Assembly: GCF_019145205.1 (NCBI RefSeq)
Contig: NZ_JAHSTT010000018.1
Coordinates: 25,305-89,304, forward strand
Length of the DNA stretch: 64,000 bases
DNA from: Pseudomonas khavaziana
GTDB lineage: Bacteria; Pseudomonadota; Gammaproteobacteria; Pseudomonadales; Pseudomonadaceae
Direction: 5' to 3'
Every line of letters starts with the position of its first letter. The stretch's first letter is position 1. A program made the translations under genes and the position numbers. Shown here in pieces: positions 7,171-15,396 of the stretch. The notes beneath the pieces were generated by a model. That model was not told where the DNA came from and searched no databases. It saw nothing but the letters and a program-made list of their open reading frames with translations.

Positions 7171-9776
7171 GAGGATGTGTGCTCCGTGGCGGTGGGCTTG
7201 CCGGTCAGCTCTGCCGGCGAGGACAAGGTTTGATCAGTGGCTACCATCCGGCAGTCCAGTTGCAGGGCATGGGTCAAGCCATCGGCCGGCAAGGCCTGCG
7301 GCAGTGTGAGGACGCAGCGTGAGCGTTCGCCCCAGCTGACGAACATTTGCTCGCCGGCCTGGATACCGCTCAGGTAGACGCTGCCGCCATCATTCACAAT
7401 GCCGGTGTCCTGCTGATTGGCGTTCTTGACCTGCGCGCCGAAGGGCGGCGCACTGCCGTCTGATAGGCGCAGCACAGCCATAGCTTTCTCACCGGAAATC
7501 ACTTCCAGGGACCGGTAGCCGATGGCGCCTTCGGTGAGGGTCACCTGCGTGACCGATTGGGTGGCCTCGACGTTCTTCGGCAGACGCTCCAGATCCACGC
7601 TGGCCGCCGTACGCTGGTAGCTGCTCAGATCGGCAATTACTGCTTTGCCAAAGGCATTGCTGCGGGTCGGCGTGCCGTAACCGCGCACTGGCACATCGGC
7701 TACACCGCTGGTATCGACCATCAAGCGCGTGCCGCCCATGCTGCCGGTACGATGCAGTGCTGCGCCGTGGCGCGTGAGCGTGCCGCCGCCGCGAGCCGAC
7801 ATGCTCAGGCTGGTGTTGCCTTGCTGGCGACTGGCTGCGAGTGTCAGGTCAGCCTGCTCACCCGTATGGCTGAGGTAACCACTGGCGGAATTGTCACTGG
7901 CACTGAGCTGGTAACTGTTGCGCTCATCCAGGCGATCGCTGTAGCGCGTTGAAAAGCTATTCTTGCCAGCGGCCCGGTTGGCATCCAGCGACAAGGTGCC
8001 ACTGCGTCCCAGCGGCAGGCTGACGGTCAATGCCATGCCGTTATCTTTATAGTTGTAGTCCTGAGTGCGATAAACGTTAAGGGACAGGCTCATGTTCTTG
8101 ACAGTGCCGACATTGAAGTAACGAGACACTGACAAGTTCCAGCGCTGGCTGGCAGGTCGCGACCAGTAAGTTTGTTTGTTATAACTGGCGTACACCGTTG
8201 CGCCCAAGTCACGAAACTGCTTGTTGACGGTCGCGGTATACAGCGCCTTGCTGCCGCCAATCGGTTTGAATTCGCCAGCGTATTGACCGAACTCGTCGTA
8301 TTTGCCGCGTCCTGCGAGTTCGCCGTTCATGCCGTAGTGACGCGCGTCCAGATACTCGCTCATACTCAGGAAGTTCTTATCGGAAAAGCGATAACCGGCG
8401 AAGGTTACTTGGCTGTCATATTGTTCAAAGTTCTTCGAGTATTGCAGGCGATAGGATTTACCCGAGAGTGTTTGATTCCACACGTTTGCGTGGGACTGGG
8501 TGACGTCCAGGGATAACGCGCCCAGCACCAGCAGGTCACGACCCGCACCGACAGTGGCCGCACGGTAGTTGTTATCGGTGATGGCGCCACCGAACAGCGA
8601 CCAGCCGTTGCTGATCCCCCAGGAGAACTCACCGGTACCAAAAAAGTTACCGTCGGCGCCATACTGAAGATCAGAAGGCCGTCCAGTCGCCAGCTTGTAT
8701 CGAACCTGCCCCGGGCGCGTCAGGTAGGGAACGCCTGCGGTGTTGAGCTTGAAGGTCTGTACCGAACCATCCTGCTCTTCCACACGCACATCCAGCGTCC
8801 CGGTCACCGCATCATTGAGGTCCTGGATGCGAAAGGGGCCGGCAGCCACCAGGGTTTCATACAGCACACGCCCTTGCTGGCTGACCACCACCCTGGCATT
8901 GGTCTTGGCCACCCCGACGACCTCCGGCGCATAGCCGCGCAAGTTCGGTGGCAGTTGGCTTTCGTCTGAGTTCAACGCCGCACCGGTAAAGCGGAAGCTG
9001 TCGAACAGATCCGAATACAGGTAGTTTTCGCCGACCACCAGCCGCGCCTTCAATGAAGGAATGGCGCGATAAGCGTAGTAGCGGCTCCATTCCAGCTTCT
9101 GCTCTCCGGCTGACCGGTCCCTCGCGCTGTCGACGCGCCCCTGCCAATCGGCGCGCAGGCGCCAGGCTCCGGCATTGGCCCCCAGGGTGCCGTTGCCGCT
9201 GAGGTGATTGCGCGTGCGCTCGTTTTTCTGGGCGTTGGACTGCGCCGTCAGGTTGTAGTCAACCAGCAACCCCGGCACCCCCTCATCCCAGCGCGCGGGT
9301 GGGTCCCAGTTCAGGGCGCTGTACTCGAGATAGGCATGGGGCAGGTTGATGTCCAGCGTGGAGGTCGCCAGGTCTGCACTCACCTGCGCCCCCGGCAGGC
9401 CTTGGAGGTCCAGGCACTCGCCGTCTTTCCACGCGGTGAGTCTCGCGGCATCGGACGCCTTCAGGCCCAGCTGCTCCACCAGCGCGGGGGACACGCAAGC
9501 CTGGCTTCCCTTGGGATCATCTTCGGGGGGGTAGAACGCCACCGCTTGTTCGGAAATTGGTTGGCCATTGATCTGCACGAACATCGTGTAGGTGCCGGGC
9601 AGAATGAAACCGCCACGTGCAAACCGGGACAAATCAATATTGCTGCGATCATTCAGATCAAGAACGTCGGTATTGAATTCGATATCGCCGGCACCCAAGG
9701 CAGTGCCTGCCAGTGACATCAGCCCGCCAACCAGCCCGGGGCGAAGTGTATTTTTGATCTTCGACGCATTCAGCAT
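7167..9776 (-). CDS. outer-membrane fimbrial usher (FimD/PapC family)
   Basis: At 869 aa it has typical usher length. A signal peptide (to about residue 29) precedes the N-terminal chaperone-binding domain (IEFNTDVLDLNDRSNIDLSRF, with FILPGTYTMFVQING). The 24-strand barrel with its plug domain covers the middle (VSQQGRVLYETLVAAGPFRIQDL). The C-terminal domains contain YRSLEVISGEKAMAVLRL and PPFGAQVKN, and the paired cysteines CVLTLP...LDC sit near the end. It exports and orders chaperone-subunit complexes. It overlaps the chaperone start and follows a minor pilin gene, so it is embedded in the operon. Confidence 0.94.
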   Translation of the reverse strand: MLNASKIKNTLRPGLVGGLMSLAGTALGAGDIEFNTDVLDLNDRSNIDLSRFARGGFILPGTYTMFVQINGQPISEQAVAFYPPEDDPKGSQACVSPALVEQLGLKASDAARLTAWKDGECLDLQGLPGAQVSADLATSTLDINLPHAYLEYSALNWDPPARWDEGVPGLLVDYNLTAQSNAQKNERTRNHLSGNGTLGANAGAWRLRADWQGRVDSARDRSAGEQKLEWSRYYAYRAIPSLKARLVVGENYLYSDLFDSFRFTGAALNSDESQLPPNLRGYAPEVVGVAKTNARVVVSQQGRVLYETLVAAGPFRIQDLNDAVTGTLDVRVEEQDGSVQTFKLNTAGVPYLTRPGQVRYKLATGRPSDLQYGADGNFFGTGEFSWGISNGWSLFGGAITDNNYRAATVGAGRDLLVLGALSLDVTQSHANVWNQTLSGKSYRLQYSKNFEQYDSQVTFAGYRFSDKNFLSMSEYLDARHYGMNGELAGRGKYDEFGQYAGEFKPIGGSKALYTATVNKQFRDLGATVYASYNKQTYWSRPASQRWNLSVSRYFNVGTVKNMSLSLNVYRTQDYNYKDNGMALTVSLPLGRSGTLSLDANRAAGKNSFSTRYSDRLDERNSYQLSASDNSASGYLSHTGEQADLTLAASRQQGNTSLSMSARGGGTLTRHGAALHRTGSMGGTRLMVDTSGVADVPVRGYGTPTRSNAFGKAVIADLSSYQRTAASVDLERLPKNVEATQSVTQVTLTEGAIGYRSLEVISGEKAMAVLRLSDGSAPPFGAQVKNANQQDTGIVNDGGSVYLSGIQAGEQMFVSWGERSRCVLTLPQALPADGLTHALQLDCRMVATDQTLSSPAELTGKPTATEHTSS

Positions 9777-9795
9777 GAAAGCAACCCATCAATGT

Positions 9796-10356
9796 TCAAA
9801 AGTATTCCAACTTGAACCGCACCGCGACACGGTGAGCACCTGGCGCCAGTGGCAGCCCGTTGCCGACCAGGCGGAGCGTGTAGTGAAGTGTGATGTCACC
9901 CTCAGCCAGGGGGTGCGGCGCCATCGGCTCGCCCGGCACGCTCTCCTGGCCAACCGAATCCCAGATATGGAAGGCCACTCCCTGTGAGTCACCGAAGGCG
10001 GCAAAGGAACGGCCGTCCCTGTCGCGAGGGCCGTCAAAGGTCACCCGCAGATGCTCCCAGTCAGGCAAGGTGGCGCCGGGCCGTGACGGATCCGGACGCG
10101 TCAGGGTGCAATTGACCAGGCGCAACTCAAACGGGTGCGGCTCCCCCAACGCATTGCGCAATAGCCTGCCTATGGGCTCGGGTGTCATCTCGATGGACTG
10201 GTCGGCACTGGTCAGTTCCAGCCCGCACGCGGAGTCGACGATCTCTCCACCGAGGGTGACGACGCCTTCGCCTTGCGACGGTTCCTGGGCAAACGCCCAG
10301 GGGCTGATGCACATCGTCAATGTGGAGGTGACTGCGAGGTTTAAGAGTGTTTTCAC
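9796..10356 (-). CDS. fimbrial minor subunit (GTG start)
   Basis: The 186-aa protein starts with GTG at 10356, preceded by GGGAG 7 bases upstream. The longer in-frame frame to 10572 merely reads antisense through the major pilin gene. The signal peptide is KTLLNLAVTSTLTMCISPWAFA. The mature pilin domain has SACGLELT and LVNCTLT cysteines, the GVAFHIWDS middle strand and a VAVRFKLEYF terminal strand. It lies between the major pilin and the usher, separated from the pilin by a strong hairpin. That should make its yield lower than the pilin's; an anchor or terminator subunit is plausible. Confidence 0.8.
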   Translation of the reverse strand: MKTLLNLAVTSTLTMCISPWAFAQEPSQGEGVVTLGGEIVDSACGLELTSADQSIEMTPEPIGRLLRNALGEPHPFELRLVNCTLTRPDPSRPGATLPDWEHLRVTFDGPRDRDGRSFAAFGDSQGVAFHIWDSVGQESVPGEPMAPHPLAEGDITLHYTLRLVGNGLPLAPGAHRVAVRFKLEYF

Positions 10357-10374
10357 CGTTATCTCCCACCAGTT

Positions 10375-10402
10375 CCCCCCGCCACCCGTGGGTGGCGGGG
10401 GG
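10375..10402 (-). promoter_or_regulatory. intercistronic hairpin after the major pilin gene
   Basis: Perfect 13-bp arms (CCCCCCGCCACCC at 10375-10387 and its complement at 10390-10402) almost meet. They form a very stable stem between the pilin stop and the GTG of the next gene. It is not followed by a T-run in the transcribed direction. It therefore looks like an mRNA-stabilising or attenuating element that favours pilin over the downstream genes, as known for other fimbrial operons. Confidence 0.7.
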
Positions 10403-10408
10403 AAAGCC

Positions 10409-10930
10409 TTACTGATAAGCCAGGGTGAAGTTGGTGACCGCGCTGAAATCACCAGGGACGATGTCGCCGGTAGCGGCGCCTTGAACGTAGGCCCCGAATT
10501 CCAGGGTGTTATCGCCCGTGGAAATCGCCTGCGGGGTGGTGGCGACACCCAGTTCAACGGGCTTGCCGCCATGGGTCATCATGATGCCGATGCGGCCAGC
10601 GCCACCGACGGTGCCGATCGCGCCAGGCACATCGTTGGACGGAGCGGCGGTGAACGTGGTGGTCACCGTGTTATCGGTGAGATCGGTCAGGTCGCAGCCT
10701 TCCAGCTCGATTTTCACGCTGCGGGCTTCAGACTTGCCGCCTGCCTGCAGTTGATGCTTTGCGATAGCGCCAAGATTGACGGTCTGGTCGATGGATTCAG
10801 GCTTGATTGAGCAGGCACCCGAGTGGACCGATCCCAAAAAAGTAACTGTTCCATCCGCCGCATGGGCAGCGGAGATCGAGCCCGCGAACAACCCGATGGT
10901 CAACAGCGCAGTTTTAAATTTAGTTTTCAT
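10409..10930 (-). CDS. major fimbrial subunit (type 1 pilin)
   Basis: The 173-aa protein has a classical signal peptide (MKTKFKTALLTIGLF...AAHA). The pilin domain contains GTVTFLGSVHSGACSI, a partner cysteine in LEGCDLTD, GRIGIMMTHGGKPVELG, and the terminal NFTLAYQ with a penultimate Tyr. As the first gene of the operon, with its own long leader and a 3' hairpin, it is the best candidate for the shaft subunit. It contains few aromatic residues and many Thr/Val/Ala, usual for structural pilins. Confidence 0.88.
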   Translation of the reverse strand: MKTKFKTALLTIGLFAGSISAAHAADGTVTFLGSVHSGACSIKPESIDQTVNLGAIAKHQLQAGGKSEARSVKIELEGCDLTDLTDNTVTTTFTAAPSNDVPGAIGTVGGAGRIGIMMTHGGKPVELGVATTPQAISTGDNTLEFGAYVQGAATGDIVPGDFSAVTNFTLAYQ

Positions 10931-11181
10931 TTGCAGATGCCTACATAAAAGATGTCATTGATTGAGCCTCGCCACGGTGTGTGCGGGGCTTACTTCTTCG
11001 CTTCAAAAGTGGCTCGCGGAAAACCCGATCAAGCGTCTGGCGAGTTGTAGTCAAGAAAATGTTTTTCCAACTACTTGCATTGCAATTTCGCGTCACATTT
11101 GAGGCGAGGTGATTGTCCACGCTCGCCCTGAGTAAGTAAGTCGCCTGATTCGCTTAGTCGTGTAGCTGCGCGGCATCACGT

Positions 11182-11210
11182 GCTATAGGAGGATTATGGC
11201 AATATGCCAA
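11182..11210 (-). promoter_or_regulatory. candidate sigma-70 promoter for the fimbrial operon
   Basis: Reading the minus strand, TTGGCA (11210-11205) and TATAGC (11187-11182) are separated by exactly 17 bases, matching consensus at 5 of 6 and 4 of 6 positions. Start would fall near 11175. Confidence 0.35.
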
Positions 11211-11224
11211 AACTTAAATTTAAG
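11197..11224. promoter_or_regulatory. paired palindromes overlapping the fimbrial promoter (possible operators)
   Basis: TGGCA-ATA-TGCCA (11197-11209) and the perfect palindrome CTTAAATTTAAG (11213-11224) lie side by side. The first overlaps the -35 element of the candidate promoter. Dyads in this position suit repressor or activator binding; the AT-rich one would also suit an H-NS/MvaT-type protein. Confidence 0.35.
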
Positions 11225-11377
11225 CTGTAAGAGATGGACTACATGCGGCTTAATGAGAATATTTTAGTTGGATGGGAGGCTGTAAGAAGGGGATTACAAA
11301 GCCTGAAAATTAACAGCGTCCAGGCGAGGCGAGCAACTTAGAGATGGTTTCAATGCACTACCAGGATCGACGCGCAC

Positions 11378-11402
11378 AAAAAAGCCCCGTTAACCGGGGC
11401 TT
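11378..11402 (-). terminator. rho-independent terminator of the 61-aa gene
   Basis: AAGCCCCG (11382-11389) pairs with CGGGGCTT (11395-11402) around a 5-base loop. On the minus strand the stem is followed by TTTTTT. It lies 20 bases past the stop of the gene at 11422-11607. Confidence 0.85.
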
Positions 11403-11421
11403 CTTGTGCAGCAGGGGAGGC

Positions 11422-11607
11422 TTACTTGCTTTTCGGCCTTTTGCTCGATGCATGGCCCGCTTCATCCACAAACACTTCGGCGACCGCAATCGCCTGGCTT
11501 TCGGTGGCGAATGTGCCGGCAACACTGTCACCGTGAAAATTGATCAAGTGCCAGCCGTCTGCTCGCTGCGTGATCAAGTAGCCGTTTACACCTTTTGGTT
11601 CTGACAT
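11422..11607 (-). CDS. small DUF2188-like protein
   Basis: The 61-aa protein (MSEPKGVNGYLITQRADGWHL...) consists of a short beta-hairpin followed by a helix (SQAIAVAEVFVDEAG) and a basic tail (SSKRPKSK). The pattern of a Trp in a two-strand motif followed by an Ala-rich helix resembles DUF2188. Function is unknown. Its strand was chosen over an overlapping plus-strand frame because a clear terminator follows it on the minus strand and its codon use is coding-like. No signal peptide. Confidence 0.6.
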   Translation of the reverse strand: MSEPKGVNGYLITQRADGWHLINFHGDSVAGTFATESQAIAVAEVFVDEAGHASSKRPKSK

Positions 11608-11916
11608 CTATTGGCAATCTCGTGGTCGGGTTCAAGCTGCCCATGATAGCGCCAAATACCCGGGGGGCGGGCAAGATGTTGCAGGTCAGTGCTCGGCGGT
11701 TGAAAGCGTGCTAAAACGGTTGGCAGCCTTTTAAATAAAGGGGGCGGGCGTTTTTCGCCTGACCATTGGTGAAGCCCTTTGTAAGATCAGCGGAACTTAC
11801 GCCGACATTTTTTCTCTATGATGACATCGCAACGCCTGCAGCCCCCATTGTAAGGTGACTGCGGCCTGATTAGACTGCGCCGAATTCCGTACGCACAGCC
11901 CTTTGTAAGGACTCAT
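11608..11916 (+). other. intergenic region upstream of galU
   Basis: This 309-base region holds no supported gene. It contains three copies of a short CC(C/A)TTTGTAAG-like string (near 11773, 11843 and 11899), the last forming the galU ribosome site (AAGGA, 6 bases before ATG). A candidate promoter lies at 11848-11876. Confidence 0.5.
11848..11876 (+). promoter_or_regulatory. candidate promoter for galU
   Basis: TTGTAA at 11848-11853 and TAGACT at 11871-11876 are 17 bases apart, each matching the sigma-70 consensus at 4 of 6 positions, with a start expected about 35 bases before the galU ATG. Confidence 0.3.
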
Positions 11917-12756
11917 ATGATCAAGAAATGCTTGTTCCCAGCAGCCGGTTACGGCACTCGCTTCTTGCCAGCGACCAAGGCCATGCCCAAAGAGATGCTG
12001 CCGGTGGTGAACAAGCCACTGATCCAGTACGGCGTCGAAGAGGCCCTGGATGCCGGCTTGAACGAAATCTCCATCGTGACCGGTCGTGGTAAGCGCGCCC
12101 TGGAAGACCACTTCGATATCAGCTACGAGTTGGAAAACCAGATCAAGGGCACCGACAAGGAAAAATACCTGGTCGGTATCCGTAAACTGCTCGACGAGTG
12201 CTCGTTCTCCTATACCCGCCAGACCCAGATGAAAGGCCTTGGCCACGCCATCCTCACCGGTCGCCCGCTAATCGGCGACGAGCCGTTCGCAGTCGTGCTG
12301 GCCGATGACCTGTGTGTGAACCTTGAAGGCGATGGTGTGCTGACCCAGATGGTCAAGCTCTACCAGAAGTATCGCTGCACCATCGTTGCGGTGATGGAAG
12401 TTGATCCATCGCAGACCAACAAGTACGGCGTGATCGCCGGTGACGATATTGGTGATGGCCTGATCCGCGTGCGCGATATGGTCGAGAAGCCAGCGCCGGA
12501 AGACGCGCCATCGAATCTGGCGATCATCGGTCGCTACATTCTGACTCCGGATATCTTCAAGCTGATCGAAGAAACCGAGCCAGGCAAGGGCGGCGAGATC
12601 CAGATCACCGACGCGCTGATGAAGCAGGCCAAAGATGGCTGCGTAATTGCGTACAAGTTCAAAGGCCAGCGCTTTGACTGCGGTGGTGCTGAAGGTTACA
12701 TCGAAGCGACCAACTTCTGCTTCGAGCACTTCTACAAGACTGGCAAGGCTTACTGA
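11917..12756 (+). CDS. galU: UTP--glucose-1-phosphate uridylyltransferase
   Basis: The 279-aa enzyme makes UDP-glucose from UTP and glucose-1-phosphate, supplying LPS core, exopolysaccharide and trehalose pathways. The nucleotidyltransferase signature GYGTRFLPATKAMPKEMLP occupies residues 9-27. ADDL (around residue 129), the VEKP segment and the C-terminal FDCGGAEGYIEA fit bacterial GalU. Length is normal. The ATG has AAGGA 6 bases upstream. It is followed by a terminator and then gor, an order also found in P. aeruginosa. Confidence 0.96.
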   Translation: MIKKCLFPAAGYGTRFLPATKAMPKEMLPVVNKPLIQYGVEEALDAGLNEISIVTGRGKRALEDHFDISYELENQIKGTDKEKYLVGIRKLLDECSFSYTRQTQMKGLGHAILTGRPLIGDEPFAVVLADDLCVNLEGDGVLTQMVKLYQKYRCTIVAVMEVDPSQTNKYGVIAGDDIGDGLIRVRDMVEKPAPEDAPSNLAIIGRYILTPDIFKLIEETEPGKGGEIQITDALMKQAKDGCVIAYKFKGQRFDCGGAEGYIEATNFCFEHFYKTGKAY

Positions 12757-12783
12757 TTTACGCCTGCATCAATGTTTTAAGAG

Positions 12784-12808
12784 AAAGCCACCTTCGGGTG
12801 GCTTTTTC
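12784..12808 (+). terminator. rho-independent terminator after galU
   Basis: AAAGCCACC, a TTCG tetraloop and GGTGGCTTT form a 9-bp stem followed by a T-run, 28 bases after the galU stop. Confidence 0.9.
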
Positions 12809-12861
12809 GTTTTTCAGCCCCATGTAAGTCGGTATGCTGGCGTCCTGCCGAGGAGAATGAA

Positions 12862-14220
12862 ATGGCCTACGATTTTGACCTGTATGTAATTGGCGCCGGT
12901 TCCGGCGGTGTTCGGGCGGCGCGCTTTGCCGCGGGTTTTGGCGCCAAGGTGGCCGTGGCTGAAAGCCGCTACCTGGGCGGCACCTGCGTGAATGTCGGCT
13001 GCGTGCCGAAAAAGCTGTTGGTATACGGTGCGCACTTCGCCGAAGACTTCGAACAGGCCAGTGGTTTCGGCTGGTCGTTGGGTGAGGCGAACTTTGATTG
13101 GGCGACTCTGATCGCCAACAAGGATCGCGAGATCAATCGCCTCAACGGCATTTATCGCAACCTGCTGGTCAACAGTGGCGTGACCTTGCATGAAGGGCAT
13201 GCACGCCTGGTTGATGCCCATCAGGTGGAGATCAACGGCGAACGCTTCACCGCCAAGCATATCCTGATCGCCACCGGCGGCTGGCCGCAGATCCCGGAGA
13301 TTCCAGGGCGCGAACATGCCATTGGCTCCAATGAGGCGTTCTTTCTTAAAGAACTGCCCAAGCGTGTGCTGGTGGTGGGCGGTGGTTACATTGCGGTTGA
13401 GTTCGCCGGCATTTTCCACGGTTTGGGCGCACAAACGTCATTGCTGTACCGCGGTGATCTATTCCTGCGCGGCTTTGATGGCTCGGTGCGCAAGCATTTG
13501 CAGGAAGAGCTGACCAAGCGCGGCCTGGACCTGCAATTCAATGCCGACATCGAGCGCATCGACAAGCAAGCCGACGGCAGCCTCAAGGCCACTCTTAAGG
13601 ATGGGCGTGTGCTGGAGGCCGATTGCGTGTTCTATGCCACCGGTCGCCGCCCGATGCTGGACAACCTGGGCCTGGAAAATACCGGGGTCAAGTTGGATGA
13701 GCGCGGTTTTGTCGCCGTGGATGAGCTGTACCAGACTGCCGAGCCGTCGATCCTGGCCATTGGCGATGTCATTGGTCGTGTGCAACTTACTCCCGTGGCG
13801 CTGGCCGAAGGCATGGCTGTGGCGCGGCGCCTGTTCAAGCCCGAGCAATACCGTCCGGTGGATTACGCCAATATCGCAACGGCGGTGTTCAGCCAACCGA
13901 CTATCGGCACCGTAGGCCTGAGCGAAGAGGATGCGCGCGCCAAAGGCCACAAGGTGCAGATTTTCGAAAGCCGTTTCCGGCCGATGAAGCTGACCCTCAC
14001 GGACTGTCAGGAAAAGACCCTGATGAAGTTGGTGGTCGATGCCGACACCGACAAAGTGCTGGGTTGCCACATGGTTGGCCCGGATGCTGGTGAGATCGTG
14101 CAAGGCCTGGCGATCGCGCTCAAGGCGGGCGCGACCAAGCAGCATTTCGACGAAACCATCGGCGTACACCCTACGGCGGCGGAAGAATTCGTCACCATGC
14201 GCACGCCTGTGGCCGACTGA
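12862..14220 (+). CDS. gor: glutathione-disulfide reductase
   Basis: The 452-aa flavoprotein reduces oxidised glutathione with NADPH in the cytoplasm. Visible features are the FAD-binding GAGSGG (residues 11-16) and the redox pair C42/C47 in GGTCVNVGCVPKK. The NAD(P)-binding VVGGGYIAVEFAG, the ATGRRP and AIGDV flavin segments, and the C-terminal catalytic HPTAAEEF of the dimer partner are also present. An AGGAG lies 6 bases before the ATG. It abuts the convergent TnpT-like gene, with no space between the stops. Confidence 0.96.
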   Translation: MAYDFDLYVIGAGSGGVRAARFAAGFGAKVAVAESRYLGGTCVNVGCVPKKLLVYGAHFAEDFEQASGFGWSLGEANFDWATLIANKDREINRLNGIYRNLLVNSGVTLHEGHARLVDAHQVEINGERFTAKHILIATGGWPQIPEIPGREHAIGSNEAFFLKELPKRVLVVGGGYIAVEFAGIFHGLGAQTSLLYRGDLFLRGFDGSVRKHLQEELTKRGLDLQFNADIERIDKQADGSLKATLKDGRVLEADCVFYATGRRPMLDNLGLENTGVKLDERGFVAVDELYQTAEPSILAIGDVIGRVQLTPVALAEGMAVARRLFKPEQYRPVDYANIATAVFSQPTIGTVGLSEEDARAKGHKVQIFESRFRPMKLTLTDCQEKTLMKLVVDADTDKVLGCHMVGPDAGEIVQGLAIALKAGATKQHFDETIGVHPTAAEEFVTMRTPVAD

Positions 14221-15228
14221 TCAGGTTGGCTGCGCTGCCTCTGGTGCCGTCGCAACGACTGCCGCCAGGCGCAGCGCGTCGATACTGGCCTGGGCCTTGA
14301 TCAGGTCCGATTCCAGCGCCTTGTTGTGCCGTTGGTGCTCAAGTAGCGCCTCCTGGCGTGACTGACTGTCCTGCATTGCAACACGCAAGCGTTCCTGAAG
14401 CAGGGTACGCTCGCTGTCGATCCGGCTGAGCTGCTCGTTCAGTTTGAGTTGTGTGGCTTGATCCTTGCGGACCTGCTCTTGCAGCGCATTGAGTTCCTTG
14501 GCTGTCACACGCTGCTCGATCAGCAGGCGTTCATTGTCCCGATGCAGCTGGGTGATTTCATCCTGGCGTAACAGTGCGTTTTGCTGGGCCTGGCGCAGCT
14601 CGGCCTGCACCTGTTGCAACTGGCCTTCATGGCGGCGCTGCTCCTGCTCGCGCTGCTCCTTGATCGCATTGCGGTAATGCTCAAGTGCATCCCGGGCATG
14701 CAGGTGCTTTTCTTCCAGGGAACGAATCTGCTCATCCTTGTCGCTGATCCTTAGCTCGTAATCGCTGCACGCCTGGCTCAGCCCGGCGTTGCGGGTCTGT
14801 TCGGCCTGCAGACTGGTACTGGCGGTTTGCAAGGCGGCGCTTTCTTCCGTCAGGGCCGCGGCCTGGATGTCCAATTGCTGCTTGAGCTGGGCGTGCGCTT
14901 CTTCAAGGGCGTCAACCTGGGCGAGCAGGGCGGCTTTCTGTTGTTCGAATTGCGCCAGGGCCAGGTCAATCGGCTCCTGGGCTTTCTCTTTCAGGCGTTG
15001 GGCCAGGCGCGCGACCAGTTCGCCCAGCTCGTCGTCAATCGGCGCCTGGGTGATCGCCTGGCGGGTTTCGCTCTCGTCCAACTCCTTCAAATAGCGATGA
15101 ATAGTGGTTTTCGAGCCGGTATTGCCCATCTCGATACGTACGGCATCGATGCTGGGGTTTTCGCCGCGGGCGAGGATTGCCAGGCGTGCCGTCTGAACTA
15201 CTGCTTTGTTTATGCCGCCGCGAGCCAT
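14221..15228 (-). CDS. TnpT-like / KfrA_N DNA-binding coiled-coil protein
   Basis: The 335-aa protein has an N-terminal helix-turn-helix-like domain of the KfrA_N type (residues about 5-110, GINKAVVQTARLAILARG...TTIHRYLKEL). About 200 residues of Gln/Glu/Leu-rich coiled coil follow. This architecture matches TnpT, the cointegrate-resolution auxiliary protein of Tn4651-like transposons, and it is divergent from a TnpS-like tyrosine recombinase exactly as in those elements. GGAG lies 5 bases before the ATG. No transposase or terminal repeats were seen. A plain KfrA-like nucleoid or partition protein is the alternative. Confidence 0.72.
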   Translation of the reverse strand: MARGGINKAVVQTARLAILARGENPSIDAVRIEMGNTGSKTTIHRYLKELDESETRQAITQAPIDDELGELVARLAQRLKEKAQEPIDLALAQFEQQKAALLAQVDALEEAHAQLKQQLDIQAAALTEESAALQTASTSLQAEQTRNAGLSQACSDYELRISDKDEQIRSLEEKHLHARDALEHYRNAIKEQREQEQRRHEGQLQQVQAELRQAQQNALLRQDEITQLHRDNERLLIEQRVTAKELNALQEQVRKDQATQLKLNEQLSRIDSERTLLQERLRVAMQDSQSRQEALLEHQRHNKALESDLIKAQASIDALRLAAVVATAPEAAQPT

Positions 15229-15259
15229 GGGGTCTCCGTCGATTTGATAATGTGGTACG

Positions 15260-15279
15260 TAGTATGTATATACATACTA
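15260..15279. repeat. perfect 20-bp palindrome between tnpT-like and tnpS-like genes
   Basis: TAGTATGTAT and its complement form an uninterrupted dyad 31 bases upstream of the TnpT-like start. In Tn4651-type elements the resolution site lies between the divergent genes. This is the obvious candidate for a TnpT operator or part of a recombination site. A second, weaker dyad (GGGATA...TATCCC) lies at 15322-15342. Confidence 0.7.
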
Positions 15280-15396
15280 TAACACGCTTGAAAACTCTTT
15301 GAAATTCATGATTTATCAGGTGGGATATTGGCGTATTATCCCGGGTCATAGCCATTTTCCTTGCCAACCCTCCCGCAAACAGTACGAAAGACGCCT

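Larger units (their letters stand above)
10931..11421 (-). other. promoter and leader region of the fimbrial operon
   Basis: This is a 491-base stretch with no convincing gene. It is more AT-rich than its surroundings between about 11190 and 11335. On the minus strand it holds a candidate promoter (11182-11210) giving a leader of about 245 bases before the pilin ATG. Two short palindromes overlap that promoter, and the terminator of the small gene at 11422-11607 lies at its right end. A 35-codon open frame (11234-11341, plus) lacks a proper ribosome site. No phase-variation inverted repeats were recognised by eye. Confidence 0.5.

Noticed and set aside
11344..11604. 86-aa plus-strand frame overlapping the 61-aa gene
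   Set aside because: The minus-strand frame has a terminator directly downstream and a recognisable small-domain pattern; the plus frame has neither.
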